Origin: Typhlomys cinereus
Lineage: Eukaryota > Chordata > Mammalia > Rodentia > Platacanthomyidae
Direction: 5' to 3'
NCBI GenBank assembly: GCA_023101885.1
Contig: JALPQD010000125.1
Location: forward strand, 4,881,140-4,945,139
DNA length: 64,000 nt
In this document: positions 21,984-33,062 of the stretch, in pieces
How the letters are laid out: each line of letters opens with the position of its first letter
How positions within the stretch are numbered: the first letter of the stretch is position 1
Position numbers and translations under genes: made by a program
The notes under the pieces: model-generated
Database searches by the model: none
Told to the model about the DNA's origin: nothing
The model's input: only the letters and a program-made list of their open reading frames with translations

Positions 21984-22957
21984 ACACTTAAAAGTAAACC
22001 TATGTAACACAGTAATTGCAAGGATTATGAACAAGAGAGATGGGGTAGGAGGGCCAAACCAGAAACAAGGAGAAAAGGGACCATGTTACAGCAGAGAAAA
22101 TAGGCCTCCATCAAGGGCTGCAAGTAAGTAATGAGAAACCAGGTTAAGTTCACAGACGTTCTTTCCTGATTTCACCAGAAGGGGGGCATATAGTCTAACA
22201 GATAAAAAGTAATCATTTCGCAAATGGGTGATGGACCCCTCCCTCACTGAGGTTTCCTACTCTTATTACATATACCCTTGAATGTGCTATTATAACAAGA
22301 CTCCAGTTTAACAGCTTTTGTCTCTGGCCAGGGGGTGACATACAGTGCCCAGCAGAATGGAGTGAAGGGCATTGCAGGAGCAGCAAAACTGCAAAAGAAA
22401 ATCAACCAACCACAATCCAGAACTTCAGAGACTCTATATCAATCACCTAGAACTAGGCCAGCCTAATCTCTCCCCATCCTGGAGCTCAGGGACATTTGCG
22501 GAAGAGGGGGCGGTAAGATTGTAAGAGCAAAAGGATGGGAGGAGCAACGATTTGCAAGATTCTCAACAATAGTTGGGGCCAAAGCAATCATAATGGGACT
22601 TTGCATGCCCTGCGCAATGTCCAATGCACTGTTGCCCTCATAAAGTCTAGCATCTGTTAAGGGCACCGAGACCCCTGGAGGCAAGGTGATTGACAGCCAT
22701 AGTAGTGATCCTATGCTTAAGGGGAACAAGAGAAAGGGCTTATGGAAATGCCACTGGGTCCTTTTATGTCATTGGAGAGGAAGACCAGTGGAGAGTTAGG
22801 CGTACACAATAAAGGACTCTCTGGGAATTGGGGGGGAGGCACTGGGGGATGGGGAGGGAGAGGAGGGAGAGGAGGGGGTTCGGGGGGAGGAGGGGAGAGG
22901 GAGGGAACTGGTAAAAAAATTTTAAAATGTATAATTAAATTTTTAATAAAAAAAAAA
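21984..22957 (+). mobile_element. L1: 5'-truncated LINE-1, 3'UTR only (copy b)
   Basis: 974 bp of L1 3'UTR, plus orientation. It starts about 150 bp further upstream in the element than copy a and is otherwise very similar, including the polypurine tract (22830-22908) and the AT-rich terminus. It has its own 13-bp target duplication, so it is a separate event and not a tandem duplication of copy a. Confidence 0.94.
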
Positions 22958-22970
22958 AAGAATAATTCTG
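22958..22970 (+). repeat. Target-site duplication, right copy
   Basis: Partner of 21971-21983. Confidence 0.9.
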
Positions 22971-23517
22971 TAAGGTGCAGGGCAAACATCCTGGCCATGT
23001 GACCTATAGATACTTGTGTGGTAATGGCCTCTGGTGTCTGGTTGCAAGACTACTAAACAATATTTTATGATAAAGTTCAAGTCAGTTCAATTAATGCCCA
23101 TATAGTGTATAAAAGGAGTACAATTGTCAACATACTCGATAGGCAAAAACCCAGAAGGAACCTGAAATGATAATGTTTTCCCAGCACAAGATCTATAAAA
23201 TTGGACCCTGAAATATCATCACTTTCTTTCACCATAACAAGTATTAGAATGTGATGAGCAGATTTTCTTCAATGTCTCTGATAGTAGATGATTATATCAT
23301 AAAAGATAGTATTATGTATGCAAATATGGTTTGTGTGTTTAAAGACATGGAAACAAAATTGAGAACTGGCATTGTCACATGCCTCATAACTAATATAACT
23401 TATTAACACCTAGAATTGACTTGTCTGATAATATTTTCTATTCAGAGGAATGCAGCTCAAGTTGGATAAAACAAATTCTTTTTATATTAGTAACCTAGAT
23501 GGGGTATGCTACATTTT
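22971..23517. other. Unique AT-rich sequence
   Basis: Nothing recognised. Confidence 0.4.
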
Positions 23518-23735
23518 CTTGTGTGTGTATGTGTGTATGTATTTGTGTGGGTGTGCTTATGTGAATGCAGATTCACATGCATATGTGTGCCTGTGTATTT
23601 GGAGGCCAGAAGTTGATAATGAGTATATTTCCTTGATCACTCTCCACCCTTATTTTCTGAGAGAAGGTCTTTCATGAAACTTGAAATTCATCAATTCTAC
23701 TAAATTGATCAATCAGAGAGCTTCAGGGGTCCACC
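23518..23735 (-). mobile_element. B3-type SINE 3' part
   Basis: GT-rich start, then 'tttggaggccagaagttgat', 'ccttgatcactctccaccct' and 'tattttctgagagaaggtct' in the order of an antisense B3. The tRNA-like head is missing. Confidence 0.65.
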
Positions 23736-23779
23736 TGTCTTTGTTGTCCCCTCCCCTCCTGTGTCTTAAATAGTTGTCC

Positions 23780-24050
23780 TTAAAGTCTAGCTACCATGTT
23801 GTGATATTCCAAAACAGTTGATGCAGAACATTCAGAATGGTTAAAGACTTTGCCTTTAAGTATTTTATCTAGGAGTCAAGACAGACATTGTGGAGCAAAG
23901 AGAATCTTTCCCTCCTGTGGCTGCTACAAGTTCTCCACTCACAGAGACCATGGGGGAGGAATCAGTGATTTCTGTTGTTTTAAGCCACCATGTTTTGGGC
24001 TGACTGATTACACAGCATGATAACTGGAACACTAGAATCTTTTGAGGCTT
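23780..24050 (+). mobile_element. Ancient LTR remnant (MLT1/MER-like)
   Basis: Right part shows 'tgttgttttaagccaccatg' and 'acacagcatgataactggaa', which resemble the 3' end of old mammal-wide ERVL/MaLR LTRs. Too diverged for a subfamily. Confidence 0.45.
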
Positions 24051-25384
24051 TTTGGCATGTTGTCTTGGAGAATTATAAGTTACTTGTGACTTCTGGTTTA
24101 TGAAATATCCATTTTTATATGAGGGTACATGTAAAGGTAGCATTTGCCTGCCTGATCTCCTGTATTTCTAGGGGTCAAATTCTTCTTGTATCTATTAAGA
24201 TCTGTTTAAGAATTTTCTTTGAAAGTCCTGGGATGATTTTGCAGGCATGTCCTGGGCTTTCTTGGCAGACCACAACACACTGTCATCATTGGTGAACTTA
24301 CCCTCTATTTCCATTGAAATGTGGGTTCCAAAGGCAAAAGTCCTCAATCACATTTTGTATTTATAATGTTTAGCATCTTTATGGAATTTTCTGGTAAGTG
24401 TCTAATCAATGGTCACTATGAACTAGAACTTAACTTCCTCATGCTTTAACTCAGAAAGTGACAGAAGATAGGTGAAAGAGCTGTAGAAGGGGGTGCGAAA
24501 GAATATTCCTTAGCAAAATTCAACATTCAAGTTTGTAACCATGTCCTGAGGAGAAGCACCCCTTCTCAGAAAATGCGTTGCATTCAAAAGAGCCCTAAAG
24601 AATCGTTATAAGTTGGACTGAGTAGGACAATGATCCATTCTTGGAATTCTCTGGAAATTTTGGGGATCTTGAGAAAGAAGAGTGGAGAGCTTGAACAGGA
24701 GATGCTTAGGGAAGATTATCTTCTTACATTTGTTGTTCCCCTCCTCTTTTTTCTCTTCTCTTCTTTTTCTTTCTTTTCCTCCCCCCTTGTTATCTTTATC
24801 CTCTTTTCTGCATTATTAATAATCTACCATTGTGCTGCACCCCAACCTTACTTTTTATCTTAATTGGGGACAAATGGAAGGGAAGCCTTGAAACCAGTTC
24901 TTTATTTCAATAGTTCATAGATGTAGCATGTTTCTGATATACCTGGGAATCTCGTCACAAGTTTAAATACATAAATCTCCAGTTCATAATTGTGGTGCAC
25001 TGGGTACCTAATCTCTCCTGGTGATTTAATTGCGGAAGACCCCCAGATATACACGGGATCAAAATAAAATAAAGCAGCACAAGAGCAATGAAGGATTAAA
25101 ATTTCATCAGTTTTTGCTGTGAAAATTTGGGTTCTGAAATTCTGTAACATATTTGAATCAGTTATAAAAATTTATATTTAATTATTTGAATTTACCATTT
25201 AAAATCAATCTTGGTTGTATCAACATTGGATGTTGTATAACATAGTTAAGGTTTTTGCATTGAGAACAGAGGGTGTAGTGTATTTTCTTTGTGGAGTATT
25301 TCCTTTTTTTGTTGTCTGTGATATTTCTTTTGCAGCCTGTATTCTACCCCTTACCTACTTGTTTTTAGGATATCCTAGGTTCCA
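24051..25384. other. Unique sequence with a pyrimidine-rich tract
   Basis: A C/T-rich low-complexity run is at about 24733-24788. The rest is unremarkable AT-rich DNA. Confidence 0.45.
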
Positions 25385-25517
25385 CTTTCCGGGGTTGGAA
25401 GTATAGGCTGCCATCATTTCCACCCAGAGATTTTTGGACCTTGAGATCCAAACTCAAGTCTTTCTGCTTGCTGCTAAGGCAGAGGTTTAACCCTTGAACC
25501 ATTTTTCCAGCCCTCCC
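25385..25517 (-). mobile_element. Old CA-type SINE head
   Basis: Reverse complement reads gggctggaaaaatggttcaa, then 'aacctctgccttagcagcaa' and 'gacttgagtttggatctcaa', the tRNA-derived head of the family at 1774. The 3' part with the CA run is absent. Confidence 0.65.
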
Positions 25518-26129
25518 CCCTTAATTTTAGATTACTTTAGTTTTGAAGTTTAATTTGACCATCTCAGGATATTTGTCACTAGACAGGAGTGACTATGGTT
25601 GATCAATTTCAAGGAACACAAATAGATATATAAGTTAATGGTTCTGATTTCCATAACACAGTTGCCAATTGTATTGGGCTTTTAATTATGATCACTGAAA
25701 TGAAAATAAATTATAAAAAGCCTAAGTTGACTATAATTTAGAGCATACTTTGGTTTTGTTTTGTAACTTGAATGGAATGAACATTCCATTGCCTTGGTGG
25801 TCAGAACATTCACCCATGGTCACGGTTCCCAAGGGCCTGTAATCCATATGTCCTTTTGCTTTCATTAAATAGAGTGAGTAAATATTTCCCTTGGGAAGAA
25901 CACTTGACTTCGCTGCTGGTCTGACTCTACTACTCTGTCTGCTTTGACCAGGATCTGACCTGGAGCTCATCCAATCACATTGCCTGGAAACCAAGGCAAT
26001 ATTTACTTAATATTGATATACCAAAGAGAGATAAGAACTATTTTCCCAGCAAGAGATGAGTATGTTAGAATTTTACAAATGAACTAACTCCCTATGAGGA
26101 ATGGAAAAGCTGAAATAGTTTTAAAACAC
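25518..26129. other. Unique sequence
   Basis: Nothing recognised. Confidence 0.4.
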
Positions 26130-26290
26130 AGAACAGAAGCTGTACATGACTGTAATACTATTTTTTCTAGGTAGGTTGAGGCAGGAAGATTGATTAAATC
26201 CAAGGGCTCAAGGACAACTTGTGCAACATAGTGGAGTCTTGTAGCATTAACATCAGCAGCAGAAGCAACAACAATAGAAACAAAAAAAAT
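26130..26290 (+). mobile_element. B1-type SINE remnant
   Basis: 'gtaggttgaggcaggaagat', 'ccaagggctcaaggacaact' and 'caacatagtggagtcttgta' keep the B1 order, with an A-rich end at about 26260-26290. Confidence 0.6.
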
Positions 26291-26489
26291 AACAATGATC
26301 TATGGGAAAAATGAATCTTTAGAAGCTGTGAAGAACATTTTGCTTTCTAATGTATAAGGAGAAACTTGTGCATAGTGACCTAATGGAGGGAGAAAGGCAG
26401 GGAAAAGTCATGAATAGGGCAGGAAAGACCATGCAAGTCCATGCAGTATGCCATTGTGTTTCTGTAAGATATCTGTTCTAGGATGATGT

Positions 26490-26860
26490 TTTAGTTTCAT
26501 TTCTCCTTGCTGAAAAAAAAAAAGCCTGACCCAAAAAACTTAGGGGAAGAACTCCAGCTCAAAGTTCCAGGTTGTAGTTCATCATCACAGAGAAGTTATA
26601 GCAGTAGGAACCTCAAGAAGCTAGTCATATTATATCTGCAGCAAGAATAGAAGGCATGCATCCTTACTTACTTGTCTACTTTTTCCATCTTTATACAGAC
26701 TTGGCTGACACACAATGGACTTGGTTTACCCACATTAATTATGCAGTCAAGCCCAGAGATCATTCTTAATCAAGAGAACCTCTCCCAGGCAGGCCTGTAA
26801 TCTTGCCTATGAGGGTCCGGTGGACAATTAATATTGACTACAAAAGATGGATAACATTAA
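26490..26860 (-). mobile_element. LTR-like repeat ('caacttg' family), diverged
   Basis: Antisense pattern: 'ttagtttcatttctccttgc', an A-rich block, 'ctccagctcaaagttccagg', 'ggtttacccacattaattat' and 'gagaacctctcccaggcagg'. It resembles the antisense form of 13950-14360, notably the 'cacattaatta' segment. Confidence 0.45.
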
Positions 26861-28974
26861 TTATAATGAAAATGCACTTAATTTTTCTTAGGTAGAGGTC
26901 TCAAGAATCAGAGTCCAAACTTTTGTGGAGGTGATGCACTGAGAGAGGGCATTTTTAGGAGGTGCAAAGGAATCAAGAGGGCAGGGGAAGAACACTAAGG
27001 ATATGGTCTTCATTGAAGTTTAGCCCTAGCCTCATGCCAGGGAATCCACATTACGCCAATCCTGAGCCTACCTCGAATTCTAACTTTTTTTACCTGGAGG
27101 TAGCTATTGTCACTGTCTTCTTGGAAACTGGTGTGGAGAGTCATGCAATTTGGGTGAAATGACTTCTTTAATGCTAAAGGCAACTCTCTGGAGAAGCAGG
27201 TCTTTGTGAGCTGGGAATAGCCTCTGGAAGCTTCCACAGGACAGTAGGTACATCCATTACATCTCTTTTCCATTGAAAATTCATTTAGCATGGACTTTTT
27301 CTTTCTGTTATAGTCACTCTTGTGCAACAAATAGCCTTAGAGCCCTTTAAGTTGAAACAATGTTCCAATGAAGAAGTTAGAGTCCCATTTAATACTCTAA
27401 CAACATTTCTCATTTCTTCTAAAATGTGTTATCAGCCCATTCCCCCTGTGGCTTACTCCCTCCTCAGGGATGACATGGCAAGGCTGGTCATGTATCTTCA
27501 GCAGTGCAAAGCAAGATGGCTCAGAGACTGCTCAGCACCTCTGGTGAAAGTTGCTGTTACTAAATTCTGTGGCGTTGTAACAGGCTGGGCACAAGAGATG
27601 GTAGATGATCTTCCTTGATCAGCATGAGCCCAAGATGACTTCACATCCTATAAGTATGGCATGGGGGTACTCAATGTGGATCCTGGCAGGGGTTTCAGGA
27701 CTTCCTTGCTGGGTCTTTGCAATCATGACCCTCATGTCATGTTGTTTGAGAACATGCTTTCCATGTCATAGAGACCTGCTGGATTTGAGTCACAGAGGCT
27801 CTAGGATGGTCTCTATTCTATAAGGCTGTATCTGGATTGCAGGACATACTTGTCCTTTGACACTGCAGAGTGAGAAGTAGTAGGGCCAGATCAACACAGT
27901 AGCAGCTTCCTCTCCATTTTTAAAGCATCTGTCCAGTCCCTCCTTCTCACAATCAGATTTGAAGGAAACACCACTTCATTGCCCTAGTCTAACTCTCAGA
28001 GACTGATCGCAAGATGGTACCAAGGTCTACAAATAATCCTGCTGAATGTACTTTTTTTCTCACTACTTTATCATAACAATGTTCAACCATGAATGTAAAA
28101 AGAACGCTGACCACCTGCCATTGCCTTTTGCCATGTGCATCTTGTTAGCTAGTCATCCATCTGTTTCACATTCAATCCATCTCATTTTTGGTATATTTCA
28201 AAATAAATTAAAAACACCTGCAAATGTCTCTGTGAAAGCCATCAGCATACATAACATTAGCTAGCATTAGATATAATTTTAAACCTTTTTCTTTACAAGT
28301 AAAATTTGCATACAACGGAAGGGAACATCATGTGTATATATATTGTTTTTGAGAAAGGGATACAATTACATAATTCAAAGTGGCATGAATTCTATGTATT
28401 AATAGATAAACATATATTTTTCATAAGCAAAGAGAATGGACCTTGATTGAAGTTGTTTATATAATTTCTGTAGTAGCACTTGACCTTGGCCAACTTAAGA
28501 AGTGTCAGATTCTGCACTATACACCATTTCCATGACAAATCAGGATGTGGATATTAAGATTTGTTAGCTATCTGATTCAACCTCAGATCTTCCAGAACAG
28601 TTTTGGGATCACTTCAATTCTCAGAAGCTATTATCTAAATCTACCTAGCAAGATATTTTCCAGCCTGATTTCCTATCATCTGAAAAACATTTATTCTCTC
28701 TTTACCACTGTGCAGTCTGCCTGGAAATAGGTGCAATGTATCATTTTCCACAATGATGGCAGGTGGGCTAGGAATTACTTGTAATTTGTTTCTCCATCCA
28801 CGCACGTCAAACTAAGTTATGATGAAAGTGGAGCAGCAACCTTGATCACCTACCGTTTTATAGCTGATGTGATTGTTTTTATGATGCCTATAACATTTTA
28901 ACACTATAGTTCCAATGATCTTGATTCTTGTCTCAGCAGAATAAAATTATGAGTTGAGTCAATTCTGATAGCAG
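26861..28974. other. Unique sequence
   Basis: No repeat recognised. Plus-strand frames at 27322-27618 and 27605-27823 lie in a stretch that reads slightly less AT-rich, but neither resembles a known protein and no splice context is evident. Confidence 0.4.
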
Positions 28975-29479
28975 GGGATGGAAAGATGGCTTGCCAGTGA
29001 CAGGATTCGGGAGAAATTGCACAAAACCCACTCTGTTGTCCCACATCAGCTGACTAAGCAGGAACCGCTTGCTAGAATCTCACTCCCTCCATGAACTATT
29101 GAATTTCCTGATGGGTAGGATAGACATGTGTTGCAACTAAGTCATTTTCATATGACTATACATGTAAATTGAAAGTCCTTATAGACCATTATATTTGATG
29201 AGAAGATATGGGCCCAGAGTACTAGTGGAACTGACAAGACAATGTTCTAGCAAGGATAGAAATGGCATCTAGGGAAGTGTAGACAGCAATAGCAGTCTAG
29301 TGAGGCTCTTCACAATCTAGGTTCATTTGAGTGTTTACTACTGGCTATATCCACAATAAAGTTTCTCATAGAAACAAGGATAAATATACTGTTTCTCATT
29401 CAGAAATATAGACTGTGAGAAATTTTAATACATTTTGAGAAGTACTCTAGTAATACAATGAAAGTGAAAATGATAGTTG
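28975..29479. other. Mostly unique; possible SINE head at its left edge
   Basis: 'ggggatggaaagatggcttg' at 28975 looks like a degraded B2/B3 head, but nothing beyond about 29000 supports it. The rest is featureless. Confidence 0.35.
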
Positions 29480-29745
29480 TGGACTGGGGAGATGGTTCAG
29501 TAGTTAATGCTTACAGTGGAAGCAATAGGACCAGAATTCAGATCCCCAAATCCCATGTAAGAGGCAGGGTGGATGTCGTGCCTCGTCTGTGATTCAAGCC
29601 TCAAAAGTGAGAGACAGGAAATTCCCAGAGTGGTTATCTGGACTAGTTGGTGAGCTCTGGGATTGATTAGAGATCCTGTTTCAAAACAGTAAGGTGGAAG
29701 AATGATGAAGAGAGATTCTTGACATCACCCTCCCAACCTGCATGT
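29480..29745 (+). mobile_element. B3-type SINE
   Basis: Head 'ggactggggagatggttcag' and a 'ccagaattcagatcccc' box, then the B3 body with 'ctggactagttggtgagctc' and 'agagatcctgtttcaaaaca'. Old. Confidence 0.7.
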
Positions 29746-29752
29746 TTCCTTA

Positions 29753-29866
29753 TTTGGGATGCTGAGTCAGGAGGATCACAAGTTCAGTGCCTGATTGAGA
29801 TGCAGAGTGAGTTCAAAATTAGTCTCCATAATTTAGTGAGTGCCTGTCAAAACAAAAAAAAAATTA
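29753..29866 (+). mobile_element. B1 SINE, partial
   Basis: 'gggatgctgagtcaggagga' and 'cacaagttcagtgcctgatt' followed by an A-rich tail (29850-29862). Right two thirds of a B1. Confidence 0.65.
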
Positions 29867-30134
29867 CAGGGCTGGAGAGATGGCTTAGGGGTTAAGACAC
29901 TGTCTGGAAAGCAGAAGGACCTGAGTTTGGGCTCTGGAACTCATGTAAAAATACCAGGTAGAAATGGTGATGTCCTGACCTCTGGCTCTGGAAGGCGGAG
30001 CCTGGGAAATTCCAGAGTGAAGCAAAAAGGAGGTAGAAACATCCAGGATGATTCCCAAGGTCATTTTTTGACCTCCACAGGCACACACAGTACTCTGTGA
30101 CTGACAGGCAGCCACCCAGCCAGACAGCCAGCCA

Positions 30135-30181
<47 letters not shown>

Positions 30182-30210
30182 ACACATGCACGCACACACT
30201 AAAAATAAAA
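29867..30210 (+). mobile_element. Older copy of the CA-tailed SINE
   Basis: Head 'gggctggagagatggcttag' and a 'gaaggacctgagtttggg' box. The body has 'ggcggagcctgggaaattcc' and is followed by a long CA run (30135-30199) and a short A-rich end. Same layout as 1774 and 6500 but more diverged. Confidence 0.85.
30135..30199 (+). repeat. CA microsatellite
   Basis: CA run belonging to the SINE at 29867-30210, preceded by an imperfect ccagccagacag repeat (30110-30135). Confidence 0.95.
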
Positions 30211-30212
30211 CT

Positions 30213-30320
30213 CATATACCTCAGTGGTAGTATGCTTGCCTGGCATGTACAAGGCCTTTAACTTAAATCCTAGTACTGAAAAACAAAACAAAGCAGACAA
30301 ACCAACAAATAAAAAAGACA
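30213..30320 (+). mobile_element. ID SINE
   Basis: 'cctcagtggtagtatgcttg', 'cctggcatgtacaaggcctt' and a long CAAA-type A-rich tail. The order is that of rodent ID elements, which derive from a tRNA/BC1 RNA. The first bases of the head are missing. Confidence 0.75.
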
Positions 30321-31860
30321 AAACTTCTAGAAGAACCAATCAGAAAAACTATAGAAGGCTGATACTATTTGTACTTTCCCACAGAGATTGAATAGCACAT
30401 TTGAAGGCTTAGTATGATGTTACTTTGAGCATAAAAGCCAGAATGTCAATAAACACAAAATCATGACCCCAAGTGGCAAGGACATTCAGCAGGTGCCTAT
30501 GGGCAGGGTGCGTCTGACTGGAACTTAGGCCTGCAGTCTTAGCTGGGACAGTTTTGTGAAGGACTTGGAATACCGTAATGAAGAACGTAGACTTACACTG
30601 TGGGCTACAAGTTGCAGGCCAGGGAAGCAGCACAATTGAAGACACTGGGCGGTAAGATCCCTCCTGAGGATGGCAGGTGGGACATCGTTTCGGCAGATGG
30701 TGGTTTTCCTCGTTTATGAGCTCTGTACAGCCATAGAATCCCAATGTTCCACTAGAAGCCCGCAATCTCGCTTTCTGTGTGAGTTGTCATGATAATTAAA
30801 TACTTGCAACTAATAACAACATTTTTTGGGACGCAGCCAGTTTCAGATTGTCTGTCCATATGCCAGTGGCTTGTAGTGACAGCTGGAGACAAGCAGAGAC
30901 CCACAGGCATTTCCACTCAAGGAGCCAACTCGGCCTACGAGCTTTTAGGGAGGCAATTTTGAGAGCAGATTGGGAAAAGAAAAGTGACACCTTAGGTAAG
31001 GACATAATAGGATGGCTGGAGGCAAAAGGTGATGAAACTCTGAGCCTCAGGCAGCTGCAGGGACTGTCTCTGTATGGAACCGCTTGAGTGCGGCTGAGCT
31101 CCTGGCCGCCTGGGCCCTGGGTGGGAATGGGCACACTGAGACACCGGGATGACAGCAGGTTGAGAAGCTGGAAGATGCTGAGAAAATGAAAGGGACTACT
31201 TGTCATGCATCTCCTGGGTAATGATTCCATTTTGAATTTTGTCTATTCTGCATTTGCCTTTCACTGTATATTTTGTACTTCTGTTGCTTACTCCATAATT
31301 TTGAGGAAAAAATTGTTTGGTGTAAAGAGAATAGATCTTTTTTTTTTTTTGTAACCTAAACAAATGACTCTTCATCCCTAAATCTCCCCCAAATTCACAC
31401 TCCAAGATGCACCAGGAGTATTAAATACTGAGTTTCAGATTCTTTGTATTCTACACTATTGAACACTGGCTTGGCCATAGCAATGAGCTGGGGGTATTTT
31501 AATTCTAGATGAATACCAGTAGAGGAGGAATTTGTGAGCCCAATTCTTTTCAAGTTTGAAGATGACAAGCTTGTTTTAATGCTTCTGCCTTTCTCCTGAG
31601 TTTTACATTTTGTTACAGCAAGTCAGACACCCTATTGTTCTATTCTTGACATCAGCAGCAAATTTACATGAGCCCAGAAAGGGACAGTTCTATCGTATTG
31701 TTTTCAGTTTTCAGTGGTATTTCATTGCAGTGCAGATGTTTCCTGATCTTTCTATTAAAAATTCTAGCTTTGTAGGGGCATCTATTGTCTCTTGACTTGC
31801 TGATTTGGACACAGGAACAGGCATAAAGGAATAGAGGAAGATGGTTTCTTTGAGAAATAG
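30321..31860. other. Repeat-poor stretch, function unknown
   Basis: No interspersed repeat is recognised. Between about 30400 and 31200 the DNA looks richer in G/C and CpG than its surroundings and carries two adjacent minus-strand open frames (30409-30765 and 30796-31230) of 118 and 144 codons. Neither resembles a known protein. A T homopolymer follows at 31339-31350. Confidence 0.45.
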
Positions 31861-31865
31861 AGAAT

Positions 31866-32245
31866 TGTATGGTTGATTTTCATTGTCAGCTTGAGTAGAT
31901 TTAAAATCACCTAAGAAAGTCACCTCTGAACATGTTGAGAGGGTGTCTTCAGAGAGATGTGACTGAGTAATGGAGCTATACCTCTAGTAGTGGAAGTGTC
32001 ATCTGGTGGGCTGGAGTCACAGGCTGAGCTAAAAAGAAAAAGTATGGGAAAGGGATTTGGGAGGCAGGGCTCATCTTTCTCTGCTTCCTTACTGCAGATG
32101 CATTGTAACCAGCTACTTCCTGCTTCTGCCACCATGCCTTTTCCATGACAATAGACTGTATCCTCTAGCTGTCAGCCAAATGAACCCTTCTTTCCTTAAA
32201 TTGCTATTGTCAGGTGTTTCATCACAGAAGTTAGGAGACTAAGAG
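31866..32245 (+). mobile_element. LTR-like repeat ('caacttg' family)
   Basis: 'attgtcagcttgagtagatt', 'tctctgcttccttactgcag', 'ttgtaaccagctacttcctg', 'catgacaatagactgtatcc', 'cagccaaatgaacccttctt' and 'ttgtcaggtgtttcatcaca' keep the order seen at 13950-14360. The poly(A) signal is decayed. Confidence 0.6.
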
Positions 32246-32932
32246 GCAAATTAATTAATTGAACACTAGTCAGGAAAAGTTGAATCTGTAGTAGATTGCT
32301 ACCCAACATGTTGAATCTAGAGTCCTTCTAAAGAATCTTCAATACAGAATGTCTTATTTATTTATTAATTATTTTGTTATCTGAAAATTTAGGTTTTGTG
32401 CTTGTGTCTGACACATTGCCAAGGTCAGGCTTACTTTGTTCTGTCTTGTTATACAGATTTTTATTCTTGTACCAAGTAACTTCTATAAATTATCATTAGA
32501 CTGAGAAGATTCTTATTTTGTTAAGAGATGGTGAGTTCAGTACAGTTTTGGGCAGATCCTTCAGTCCTCTCCACACGTCCTTAAATAATCACTAAGAATT
32601 CAGGATTTGCCCCCCCCAAAAGCTCTACCCTGGATCCCTGAGATAGGAAAGGATCTTCACACTGGCACTGTCCTCTTCTTGTCCGAGCAGAAAGGAAGCA
32701 TATTCACGGGCAGAACCTAGCCACACAGGGAGACTGTGAGACGATGGATGCCTGGGGAGTTTTGACTGCTCAGTCACTAGTGAAGTGTCAAGAAAGACTA
32801 TTTTTCCTTTCAGTGAGATTTTATATTTACCTAACACTTTTTGATTTTTTTTTTAATTTCCAGAATCTGATGTTCTATGGATCTCAAGAAAAACACACTC
32901 AAATATGTCAATCTGGTTGCACTTGATCTTCT
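32246..32932. other. Unique sequence
   Basis: Nothing recognised. Confidence 0.4.
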
Positions 32933-33009
32933 AGTGGAGTTGGGGATATAATCCAGGATCATAGACTTTCTAGGCAAGTGCAATACCACTGTGCTACATC
33001 CCTAACCCC
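32933..33009 (-). mobile_element. ID SINE remnant
   Basis: The reverse complement reads 'gggatgtagcacagtggtat', 'tgcacttgcctagaaagtct', then a degenerate 'ggattatatccccaactcc' box. Its head faces the L1-2 tail. Confidence 0.65.
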
Positions 33010-33062
33010 CATTTAAATTTTTTTGGGGGCTTATAATTTTTTTTTCATTTTTTTATTTTTTT

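Noticed and set aside
21104..22957. Segmental tandem duplication of one L1 fragment
   Set aside because: Each copy has its own target-site duplication and a different 5' truncation point.
30409..31230. A two-exon or single-exon host gene on the minus strand
   Set aside because: No known domain, no start or splice context and no signal peptide pattern; kept only as an unexplained stretch.
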